Source: Aphodousia sp048520025
GTDB taxonomy: Bacteria > Pseudomonadota > Gammaproteobacteria > Burkholderiales > Burkholderiaceae_F
Direction of reading: 5' to 3'
NCBI GenBank assembly: GCA_048520025.1
Contig: DBFZTP010000139.1
Coordinates: 1 to 5,889, forward strand
DNA: 5,889 nucleotides
Shown: piece by piece, positions 1-5,873 of the stretch
How positions within the stretch are numbered: the first letter of the stretch is position 1
Layout of the letters: every line of letters starts with the position of its first letter
Notes under the pieces: generated by a model
Told to the model about the DNA's origin: nothing
What the model saw: the letters and a program-made list of their open reading frames with translations, nothing else
Databases searched by the model: none
Made by a program: the position numbers and the translations under genes

Positions 1-315
1 TTGAGCAATACGTTTAAGAGCGACCGGTTCAGTGAAAATAAGATAATCCGTTGTAATAATTCGACCCGTGACACCTTCTTTCACGACTTCTTCTAAGGTG
101 TGATATAGAAGTTGGAGACCACTATTCTTAATAAAGGCGACACAAATATCAAAGTGCTTACATTTTCTCAGTTCTTGTTTTAACTCAGAAGCAAACTTAG
201 TCTGCTCGTCATTAAACAAAGCTTTTGCAGTGAAGTCTGAAAGAGCTTCTTGCTCACAAGCAATAAAACTGTGAGAAAGCCCATTCATTAAATGATTTAA
301 ATACTGATTCTGCAT
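1..315 (-). CDS. Partial PLD-domain / superfamily II helicase protein (N-terminal 105 residues)
   Basis: An open frame runs without a stop from the ATG at 315-313 to the window edge, so only the amino terminus is present. The visible part begins MQNQYLNHLMNGL and contains CKHFDICVAFIKNSGLQLL (about residues 52-70) followed by GRIITTDYLIFTEPVALKRI (about residues 84-103). This pattern matches the amino-terminal phospholipase-D-like domain of large DEAD/DEAH helicase proteins that often end in DUF3427; such proteins are usually around 900-1000 residues. The HKD and helicase motifs would lie outside the window, so activity cannot be judged. The start has only a weak AAGAG about 9 nt upstream. 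It is co-directional with the asparaginase gene but separated from it by a strong terminator, so it probably has its own promoter. Members of the family are thought to act on nucleic acids and are frequent near restriction or defence genes. The family call is by remembered sequence pattern only. Confidence 0.72.
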   Translation of the reverse strand, partial: MQNQYLNHLMNGLSHSFIACEQEALSDFTAKALFNDEQTKFASELKQELRKCKHFDICVAFIKNSGLQLLYHTLEEVVKEGVTGRIITTDYLIFTEPVALKRIAQ

Positions 316-459
316 AATGAAACTCTTGTTTTAAGTCTATTTATGCAGCATAGCCGGAAAGGCAGATGATTTCATGAAAATCCGGGTAAACCCGAAATAA
401 AGAAAGCCCCACTCCCGAAGAAATGAGGCTTCACTTTAATTAATCAAAGAGTATTCGGA
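316..459. other. Spacer between helicase and asparaginase genes
   Basis: Besides the terminator at 394-431, this spacer should hold the promoter of the truncated helicase gene. I find no convincing sigma-70 pair; a weak CATAAA-like -10 near 340-350 on the minus strand lacks a -35. A small CGGG/CCCG inverted repeat lies at 383-394. Confidence 0.4.
394..431 (-). terminator. Intrinsic terminator of the asparaginase transcript
   Basis: Read on the minus strand, positions 431-420 pair with 415-404 to make a 12-bp stem, including three G-T wobbles, closed by a C(TTCG)G tetraloop at 419-416. It is followed at once by a T-rich tail (TCTTTATTT, 403-395). It lies 29 bp beyond the asparaginase stop codon and in the same direction. 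The UUCG tetraloop makes the hairpin unusually stable. A second small inverted repeat just beyond it (CGGG/CCCG, 383-394) is too short to call on its own. Confidence 0.9.
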
Positions 460-1512
460 TTAGTACTTAGCGAACATTTCCTTGATCTTGGCCGGATCAT
501 TGGTCTTGGTCAAAGCCAATTGCAAGAGGATACGAGCCTTTTGCGGGTTGAGGTAACCGGCTTCAATGAAACCAGCGTCGTTATATTGCTTCATGTTGGG
601 GTTCACAACACCGCTACCCGTGCGGGAAGAAAGCACCACTGCAACACCCTTCTTAACGGCTTCAGCCAAAGCGGGTTCGGTTTGACCGTGAACGGAACCG
701 TTACCGGAACCGGCGTGAACGATACCCTTGGCACCAGCTGCAACTGCAGCGTCAGCCAAAACGCGGTCTGCATTAGCGTGCGTGTAAACGATATCAACGC
801 GCGGCAAGCTCTTTAACTTCGAAACATCAAACTCGGTTTGATACGTATGGAGCTTTTCAACCTTACGGAAGAAGTGGTTCTTACCGCCGGCGATCACGCC
901 CAAATAACCCAATTGGTGGGACGTAAAGGTATTAACGTGGTTCGTATTGCCCTTCGTTACATCACGACCGGCGCTAATTTGGTCGTTCATGGCGATCATC
1001 ACACCGCGGTCAGCGGCTTGCGGGTCGGCTGCCAAACGAACAGCATTTAAAAGGTTCATCGGACCGTCAGCAGAAATGGCAGTTGCCGGACGCATAGCAC
1101 CCACAAGAATCACTGGCTTCTTGCTCTTAACGGTCAAATTCAAGAAGTAAGCCGTTTCTTCCATCGTGTCGGTACCGTGCGTAATCACAATACCTTTAAT
1201 CTTCGGATCTTTTAAGAGTTCGTTGCAGCGATTGGCCAAACGAAGCAACACGTCGTCGGTTAAGTTGTTGGAGCTGATCTTAACGATTTGTTCGCCCGTC
1301 ACATCGGCGTAGTCCTTGATGGCGGGAACAGCGTCAATCAACGTTTGAATGGCCAACTCACCGGCCTTGTAGCCCGTCGTTTGCGTGTTGGAAGAAGCCG
1401 TACCGGCAATCGTGCCACCCGTTGCCAAAATGGCAACTTTGGGCAAGTTAGCAGCATAGGCGGAGCCAGCCATAGCGAATGCCAAAGCTACGGCCATCAG
1501 AGTCTTTTTCAT
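460..1512 (-). CDS. ansB: Type II L-asparaginase, periplasmic
   Basis: This 350-residue protein hydrolyses L-asparagine to aspartate and ammonia and is exported. Residues 1-20 form a signal peptide: a KK n-region, a hydrophobic core, and an AYA cleavage site before ANLPK. The mature part is about 330 residues, normal for the family. The first active-site signature ATGGTIAG (30-37) carries the nucleophile Thr34, and Tyr48 fits the flexible-loop tyrosine. The second signature ITHGTDTMEET (110-120) carries Thr114 and Asp115; Lys187 in RDVTK completes the second triad. The tail LNPQKARILLQLALTKTNDP (321-340) is typical of type II enzymes. At the position of Gln59 in the mature E. coli enzyme this protein has Asn82, and the neighbouring-subunit glutamate equivalent to Glu283 is not obvious. 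The start is set by AGGAG at 1524-1520, 7 nt before ATG. The gene appears monocistronic, with a terminator just downstream. It is markedly richer in G+C than its neighbours. Confidence 0.96.
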   Translation of the reverse strand: MKKTLMAVALAFAMAGSAYAANLPKVAILATGGTIAGTASSNTQTTGYKAGELAIQTLIDAVPAIKDYADVTGEQIVKISSNNLTDDVLLRLANRCNELLKDPKIKGIVITHGTDTMEETAYFLNLTVKSKKPVILVGAMRPATAISADGPMNLLNAVRLAADPQAADRGVMIAMNDQISAGRDVTKGNTNHVNTFTSHQLGYLGVIAGGKNHFFRKVEKLHTYQTEFDVSKLKSLPRVDIVYTHANADRVLADAAVAAGAKGIVHAGSGNGSVHGQTEPALAEAVKKGVAVVLSSRTGSGVVNPNMKQYNDAGFIEAGYLNPQKARILLQLALTKTNDPAKIKEMFAKY

Positions 1513-1519
1513 AACAGTT

Positions 1520-1524
1520 CTCCT
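1520..1524 (-). promoter_or_regulatory. Ribosome binding site of the asparaginase gene
   Basis: AGGAG on the minus strand lies 7 nt upstream of the ATG at 1512. It fixes the start that gives a complete signal peptide. Confidence 0.85.
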
Positions 1525-1571
1525 AAAAGTCTCTTACTTCTGTACTAAGCAAAGTCAGTACTTCCATGACT

Positions 1572-1577
1572 ACTATA
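1572..1577 (-). promoter_or_regulatory. Possible -10 element of the asparaginase promoter
   Basis: TATAGT on the minus strand matches five of six bases of the sigma-70 -10 consensus and would give a leader of roughly 55 nt. No good -35 hexamer is found at 16-18 bp, so an activator would be needed if this is the promoter. A 7-bp inverted repeat (CTTAGTA at 1588-1594, TACTAAG at 1543-1549) brackets it. No clear FNR or CRP palindrome is visible, although ansB genes in enterobacteria are controlled by those regulators. Confidence 0.3.
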
Positions 1578-1604
1578 GGTTGAATTACTTAGTATGAGGA
1601 ATTA

Positions 1605-1614
1605 GCGTTAACCC
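1605..1614. repeat. 10-bp direct repeat, left copy (GCGTTAACCC)
   Basis: The same ten bases recur at 1664-1673 in the same orientation, 59 bp away. The two copies bracket the tRNA fragment. The right copy overlaps the 5' edge of that fragment; this copy lies 10 bp beyond its CCA end. It could be an integrase binding site, a target duplication or chance. Confidence 0.55.
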
Positions 1615-1624
1615 GTACTCACTT

Positions 1625-1673
1625 TGGCGGAGGAGGTGAGATTCGAACTCTCCGAAGACGTCTGCGTTAACCC
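1625..1673 (-). other. tRNA gene 3' fragment, probably tRNA-Ser (putative att site)
   Basis: Reading the minus strand from 1673 to 1625 gives, in order: a possible short variable arm (ACG at 1667-1665 pairing with CGT at 1660-1658 around a CAGA loop), a T arm with stem GAGAG/CTCAC (four of five pairs) and loop TTCGAAT at 1647-1641, the acceptor 3' strand CTCCTCC at 1635-1629, discriminator G at 1628, and CCA at 1627-1625. A long variable arm with discriminator G points to serine; Leu and Tyr normally have A there. No 5' acceptor strand GGAGGAG, D arm or anticodon arm is found in the 90 nt upstream, so the gene is not complete. Such isolated 3' ends are typically left at the far end of an element integrated into a tRNA gene. 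The orientation places the element to the right. Confidence 0.75.
1664..1673. repeat. 10-bp direct repeat, right copy (GCGTTAACCC)
   Basis: An identical copy of the sequence at 1605-1614, at the inner edge of the tRNA fragment, that is, on the side of the inferred island. Confidence 0.55.
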
Positions 1674-1745
1674 AATGAATTTGCAACAAAAAGTTTCTCA
1701 ACAGATTCCTCTATTCTCTTTGGCAAACACTATCAAAATCACAGA

Positions 1746-2558
1746 CTAATAAAAGTGTAGGTATTCACGCGAGTAACTCATCTCAAACATGGACAAAATT
1801 CTTTTGATAGGCTTATCTAGGTATGTTCTCGCTGCTTTTCGATATTCATCAGGAACCCCCCAACAGGCTTCTGCGAGACTTCCCGCAATAGCGGCAATTG
1901 TGTCACTATCGCCTCCAATGGAGATGGCATTGCGAATTGTATCTTCGAAATCTTTCCCTTCGTTGAACGCTGCGATGGCTCGAGGCATCGTATTCATGCA
2001 AGAGATGCTTTCCTCGTCTTTTGCTCGCCGATAATCTTTAATCGTTCGTTTTTGATCGTAGTATTGAGCCAAAAAAGCCAGAACTTCATCTTTAGGTTCG
2101 CTTCTGGTTAAAAGGTATAAAGCTTGAGAAACAGCAACGGCAGCCTTAATGCTTTCGGGATGATCGTGACTGACGATGGTGACCTTCGTTGCCAACTCTT
2201 TTGCGTGTTCTAAGCTTCGAGCCGCCCACCCGCAAGCGCTAACTCGCATCGCAGCACCATTGCCCCAACTTCCATAAGGCTGAGGATTATCGGCAAAAAT
2301 CCAATGATGAAAACGTTCACCGTATCCGCAATGAGGGTACTGGCGTCCGATTTCTTGCATGCAACGAACAGACTCTTCTGAGAGGCGCTCATACCGTTGA
2401 CTGTTACTGTTGATCAAGGCTTGAGCAACAGCGATGGTCATGACCGTGTCATCAGTAAAGAAACAGTCGGGATGGAAAAATTCAAAATCCTTCGAAAAAA
2501 TATTGTTCCACTCAAATCGAGAACCCACGATATCTCCAATAATGGCTCCCATCAACAT
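1746..2558 (-). CDS. ADP-ribosylglycohydrolase family protein
   Basis: A 270-residue member of the ADP-ribosylglycohydrolase (DraG/ARH) fold family, whose known members remove ADP-ribose from modified proteins or small molecules using two bound metal ions. The expected motifs appear in order: GAIIGDIVGSRFEW (4-17), FTDDTVM (34-40) with metal-ligand Asp36 and Asp37, GNGAAMR (99-105), SHDHPE (130-135), and GGDSDTIAAIAGSLAEA (215-231) with Asp217, Asp219 and Thr220. All metal-binding positions look intact, so an active enzyme is likely. It has no signal peptide or membrane segment and should be cytoplasmic. The ATG at 2558 is chosen because AAGGAGAA lies 4 nt before it and the protein then begins with the conserved motif; a TTG 36 bp upstream has no such site. 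It follows the ATPase gene by 51 bp and is probably its operon partner. The substrate is unknown. No terminator was seen after it. Confidence 0.93.
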   Translation of the reverse strand: MLMGAIIGDIVGSRFEWNNIFSKDFEFFHPDCFFTDDTVMTIAVAQALINSNSQRYERLSEESVRCMQEIGRQYPHCGYGERFHHWIFADNPQPYGSWGNGAAMRVSACGWAARSLEHAKELATKVTIVSHDHPESIKAAVAVSQALYLLTRSEPKDEVLAFLAQYYDQKRTIKDYRRAKDEESISCMNTMPRAIAAFNEGKDFEDTIRNAISIGGDSDTIAAIAGSLAEACWGVPDEYRKAARTYLDKPIKRILSMFEMSYSREYLHFY

Positions 2559-2562
2559 GGTC

Positions 2563-2570
2563 TTCTCCTT
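2563..2570 (-). promoter_or_regulatory. Ribosome binding site deciding the glycohydrolase start
   Basis: AAGGAGAA on the minus strand, followed by GACC and ATG. It makes the ATG at 2558 the start, rather than the TTG at 2594. Confidence 0.85.
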
Positions 2571-2609
2571 ATTAATCCTCTGTTTAAACAACAACTTGAA
2601 TAGTGGGTT

Positions 2610-3542
2610 TTACTCGTCTTTTTCTTCAAATAACTCTTTTCTTTCTTTAAAGAAATTAAAGACCGATTTCACGCTTTCAAGCTCTTGCCACGTAGAACAG
2701 CTCATTGGAGAGGTGTCAAAGTTATAGATCTTTGCTCCAGGCAAAGCAAGCAAAAATGGCGAGTGCGTCGCAATGATGAGCTGACAGTTGTAGACTTCGG
2801 TCGCTTCAACCAAGAAGTCGTAAAGAACCATTTGAGACTGCACCGATAAGCTATTTTCCGGTTCGTCCAAGATGTACAATGCATTGCGCTTAATGCGTTC
2901 TGAGAAAAAGGCTTGAGAGCTCTCCCCGTTACTTTGCGTTTTGCGGTTGGTGGCTACCCTTTCTCGAATCAGCTGCGAAGCACTTTTTTTAGTGTATTCG
3001 TTGTAATGGCGAAGTTTCTCGATGTCTTGAAGACCTTTTAACCGAAACTCTTCTTTTATGGCCTCATTCATTTCAGGGTGGTTTCGAGCGCCTTTGATTC
3101 TCATGATTTCGCTCATGATGGTCGCATGCTCACGATCAATGGCTTCGTTTGTTTTTCGCAAGTACAAAATATTGTTGAAGATATCGTCGCTTGTGATCAC
3201 GCGATTGCGCGAATTCCAATTCCAAGTTTCCGCACGGCACAGTTGTAAGTATTCCGGAAAGAAGTCGGTCTTATTAAACTCAGATTCACGAAGAAGTCCC
3301 AATTTTTCAGAAATGATGTTAATGGCTGTCGATTTCCCCGAACCATTATTGCCGTAGAAAATGGTAATGGGAGCGAAATCAAATTGAGGGCCATTGCTAA
3401 TTGAATTTCCTCGATCAGCAAGAATGCCGAAGGGATAAAACGATGGGTAACAAGTCATTCGGAAACGACTTGACGGCTGTGCCATGATTGTTTTTTCTAA
3501 TAAAGCCGACGGAAACGTGAATGATTTTAAGTAGACAGACAT
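2610..3542 (-). CDS. SMC/ABC-type AAA family ATPase
   Basis: A 310-residue soluble ATPase of the ABC/SMC/RecF class, resembling the COG3910-like predicted ATPases. Visible motifs: Walker A GNNGSGKST (64-72), an ABC signature-like SNGES (204-208), Walker B ALYILDEPENSLS (221-233) with Asp226 and catalytic Glu227, and the switch histidine in IIATHSPFL (His260). Between Walker A and the signature lies a charged, probably helical stretch (about 130-200), much shorter than the coiled coil of SMC or Rad50. No TOPRIM nuclease, HNH or other effector domain is fused. The carboxyl end is acidic and charged. The start is supported by AGAAGG about 8 nt before the ATG and by the opening VYLKSFTFPS, usual for this subgroup. 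It is first in a probable operon with the ADP-ribosylglycohydrolase and is transcribed away from the TerB-type gene. Similar proteins occur in defence modules, where they often sense or regulate a partner, but this exact function is unknown. Confidence 0.88.
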   Translation of the reverse strand: MSVYLKSFTFPSALLEKTIMAQPSSRFRMTCYPSFYPFGILADRGNSISNGPQFDFAPITIFYGNNGSGKSTAINIISEKLGLLRESEFNKTDFFPEYLQLCRAETWNWNSRNRVITSDDIFNNILYLRKTNEAIDREHATIMSEIMRIKGARNHPEMNEAIKEEFRLKGLQDIEKLRHYNEYTKKSASQLIRERVATNRKTQSNGESSQAFFSERIKRNALYILDEPENSLSVQSQMVLYDFLVEATEVYNCQLIIATHSPFLLALPGAKIYNFDTSPMSCSTWQELESVKSVFNFFKERKELFEEKDE

Positions 3543-3595
3543 CTTAAAGCCTTCTAATGATTGCTATTTAGATGCTCTTATCCTATCTTCTATAG

Positions 3596-3610
3596 CGTCA
3601 TTTTTTGACG
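3596..3610. repeat. Inverted repeat CGTCA / TGACG in the divergent promoter region
   Basis: CGTCA at 3596-3600 and TGACG at 3606-3610 are separated by five T. A further TGACG occurs at 3672-3676, within TGAC-GCA-GTCA. The position between two divergent genes suits an operator controlling one or both, but no regulator gene is in view. The T-rich centre with a 5-bp stem is too weak to be a convincing terminator. Confidence 0.4.
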
Positions 3611-3688
3611 TGAAAATACCAACCATCAGAGTTTAGTATTGGCCTCACAGCATCCTAATCACGACACTATCTGACGCAGTCAAAAATA

Positions 3689-3721
3689 GACTTCAAGCAA
3701 TTTCACTAATTCTTTGAAGTC
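3689..3721 (+). promoter_or_regulatory. Leader hairpin next to the TerB-type gene start
   Basis: GACTTCAA at 3689-3696 is a perfect inverted repeat of TTGAAGTC at 3714-3721, with a 17-nt loop. The 3' arm ends four bases before the ATG at 3726 and contains GAAG (3716-3719), the only Shine-Dalgarno-like stretch available. Folded RNA would hide it, so the element could reduce translation or be a DNA operator. No experimental parallel is claimed. Confidence 0.4.
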
Positions 3722-3725
3722 AAAC

Positions 3726-5873
3726 ATGCTAAATCCAGAACCCCCTGAAATCGATGCACAATGGTATCCACCGGGCGAAATCGTCAATATCCATGGCTTT
3801 CGTATTAAAGGAATGGTTTACGTTGGGGATTTTCTTCCCTCTTGTCGTACCGCTCACCTCTATGGCCGCCACCGAGAAAAGGAGCCCAGCCTAATCACAT
3901 TAGCTTTAGATGTGGGGCAACCAGACTCAATGGCGCCCATTGATACGCTTTGCCAAGAGTTGGATGACCTTTCCTATCAACGCTTAAATCCCGTTAATCG
4001 GGCGACCTATCTTCAGTGGTTGGCAGATGGGAGACAGTCCGATGACATCCTATTTCACTATGTTTGGCTCTTTTACTTTGGATTAGAGCGCCGTTTGTAT
4101 TGGGATCAAAATGTCCCGAACGCAGAAAGAAAGGTGTTATTAGAGGAAGTCTTTAACCTTTATCTTCGCTTCGGTCACATTCGACACTTTGCAGCTTGCG
4201 CACTGGAATGTTTACAGCGAGCTGCGATTCTCTACCCACAACTCGCGCCTTTGAGTCGAGATCAACTCCTTACGATTGGCTTAGCTCGAGGGGATATCAA
4301 ATTTAGTCTTCTACCTAAATATTTGATTTCTGAGGCCATAAAAAAGGGCGAGCCGCTTGGCGCCGAGCTTGCCTATTGGTATGGTCGCATCTTATCTGAA
4401 GAAAAAAACTTCTCTCAATACCGTAACAGAGAACTTTCTGTTTATGAGCGGTTTATTAATAATTTCAAAGAGTTGTCATTAAAAGTTCGTACGGTTGAAC
4501 CCAATACGACAACGTTGAGTTTTGAATTTAAACCCGCCAATCCCGGCATGATTGATTGTTATCACTCGCACATGGGACTTACGGATCCCCTATCCTATCG
4601 ATCCGAACCCATACTGGATAGTGCCGCCACACTGTACTTTTCTGCCTGTCGAAGAGCTCTGGAAGCTCATCGCGTCAAGAAAAGACAAACTCAATCTCAA
4701 ACAGACTTTGAACGACTCATGAATGAAGATGACGAGGCGTTCTTTCAAGACCATCGCATCAATACCGTATTTCGTTTTCTTTTCGAAGCCTTGGCGAAGG
4801 AACCTGACAGATTCTTTAGAGTTAGTGAGTTAGAAGAAGTTCTGCACCCTCTTCATCCAACAGGGATTAAAGAAAATGACTTTAGCGCCTTTCTTAATCG
4901 TTTGGGATTTACGTCGCTCCCCCATCGAAAGCTTACCGGCACGGCCCTTCATCCTCAGTTTCGGTTTTGTCTCGTTCATTCAGTATTAATTGATGATGAA
5001 ACGATTCGCCTATGGAGCGATGTCATTCACATCGCTGCGCGATTCATTAAAAATGCCGGTCTTTTGAAAGAGGCTTTATTTGACCTTTTTGACCGATATT
5101 GCCAATCAGACATTAATCTGACCCCTAAACAAAAGCGTTACCTTGATCTTTTTATGAAGTGGAAACTCATTGTCGATATCTCTGGAACGATACCTAAGCG
5201 CACGATTGAGGATCACGACTTAATGACAACGATATTGAGGTTTTGGTTCGATTGCATTCGACTTGAAGGCGTGGCGAGCGTCAAAAATATGAAGCTTTTG
5301 GCCCAAGTTATCAAAAAGTGGCAATTGGATATCAAGGATTTTAATTGGATTACGCCTGAACCCACTCATATCGCCTTTCATGATACCGGTTTAGAAGAAA
5401 CCTCCGACTTTTCGATTCCTGCTCAACCTGATGACGATCTAAAAGACGAGATTCAAAGTGATTCGCCTTCCAACTCCTCTGAAGATCAACCGGAACTTTT
5501 CGTCAAGTCCATCATTGACGATACGGTCTTTGCGCAAAAACTTAACGAAACTCGCCTCGCACAAGGCATTTTGGGAACGATCTTTACGGACGAAACCCCT
5601 GCGATTGAAACCAAGTCCGAATCAATGACGAGCAACGACCCGATAAAAGCTCTCATTAAGGCACCGCTCACCCAAGAGACTTGGCAGTTTGAGGACTTTG
5701 AGGATCAGTGCAAAGCGCTCGATTTCATGCCTTATGAGGTACTTGAACGTATTAATGAAATGGGTTTTGAGTTACTTGATGCCGATTACCCGATTATCTC
5801 TGAAGAGGATGGCGTTGTGAGTATCGACTCAGAAATGGCAGAGGCACTTCTTCAGGCTTTAGAAAGCCATTGA
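3726..5873 (+). CDS. TerB_N / TerB_C domain protein
   Basis: A 715-residue cytoplasmic protein counted from the ATG at 3726. Near the amino end, WYPPGEIVNIHGFRIKGMVY (about 13-32) and then LNPVNRATYLQWLADGR with FHYVWLFYFGLERRLYW (about 87-126) are hallmarks of TerB_N. The last ~120 residues, from LNETRLAQGILGTIFTDE to FMPYEVLERINEMGFELLDA, match TerB_C. Between them is a helical region in which 498-541 resembles the end of a TerB core, but ADG reads LEG and the usual acidic residue is replaced (SVKN), so metal binding is doubtful. An acidic, Ser/Asp-rich linker spans about 556-592. The name comes from tellurite-resistance TerB, but proteins with this architecture belong to predicted stress and defence systems with helicases and ATPases. 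A TTG at 3714 is an alternative start with no ribosome site; the ATG has a weak GAAG. Its partners would lie to the right of the window. Confidence 0.85.
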   Translation: MLNPEPPEIDAQWYPPGEIVNIHGFRIKGMVYVGDFLPSCRTAHLYGRHREKEPSLITLALDVGQPDSMAPIDTLCQELDDLSYQRLNPVNRATYLQWLADGRQSDDILFHYVWLFYFGLERRLYWDQNVPNAERKVLLEEVFNLYLRFGHIRHFAACALECLQRAAILYPQLAPLSRDQLLTIGLARGDIKFSLLPKYLISEAIKKGEPLGAELAYWYGRILSEEKNFSQYRNRELSVYERFINNFKELSLKVRTVEPNTTTLSFEFKPANPGMIDCYHSHMGLTDPLSYRSEPILDSAATLYFSACRRALEAHRVKKRQTQSQTDFERLMNEDDEAFFQDHRINTVFRFLFEALAKEPDRFFRVSELEEVLHPLHPTGIKENDFSAFLNRLGFTSLPHRKLTGTALHPQFRFCLVHSVLIDDETIRLWSDVIHIAARFIKNAGLLKEALFDLFDRYCQSDINLTPKQKRYLDLFMKWKLIVDISGTIPKRTIEDHDLMTTILRFWFDCIRLEGVASVKNMKLLAQVIKKWQLDIKDFNWITPEPTHIAFHDTGLEETSDFSIPAQPDDDLKDEIQSDSPSNSSEDQPELFVKSIIDDTVFAQKLNETRLAQGILGTIFTDETPAIETKSESMTSNDPIKALIKAPLTQETWQFEDFEDQCKALDFMPYEVLERINEMGFELLDADYPIISEEDGVVSIDSEMAEALLQALESH

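Noticed and set aside
520..1548. Several plus-strand open frames of 60-100 codons opposite the asparaginase
   Set aside because: They are antisense to a well-supported gene, lack ribosome sites, and encode no recognisable domain.
1625..1720. A complete tRNA gene on the minus strand
   Set aside because: No 5' acceptor strand, D arm or anticodon arm could be found upstream of the clear 3' part.
2581..2590. 10-bp palindrome TGTTTAAACA between the ATPase and glycohydrolase
   Set aside because: Too short and A/T-rich to act as a terminator; no tail of T and no second copy noticed, so probably chance.
2559..2594. TTG-initiated 12-residue extension of the glycohydrolase
   Set aside because: It has no ribosome site and spans the strong AAGGAGAA that belongs to the ATG at 2558; the conserved family start follows that ATG.
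2397..3421. Open frames on both strands overlapping the ATPase and glycohydrolase
   Set aside because: Shadows of the real genes in other frames, with no motifs.
3714..3725. TTG start for the TerB-type protein
   Set aside because: No Shine-Dalgarno sequence lies upstream of it and it falls in the hairpin arm; the ATG at 3726 is preferred, though its own site is weak.
5855..5868. GGCTT/AAGCC hairpin at the end of the TerB-type gene
   Set aside because: It lies inside the coding sequence before the stop and is not followed by a T run, so it is not called a terminator.
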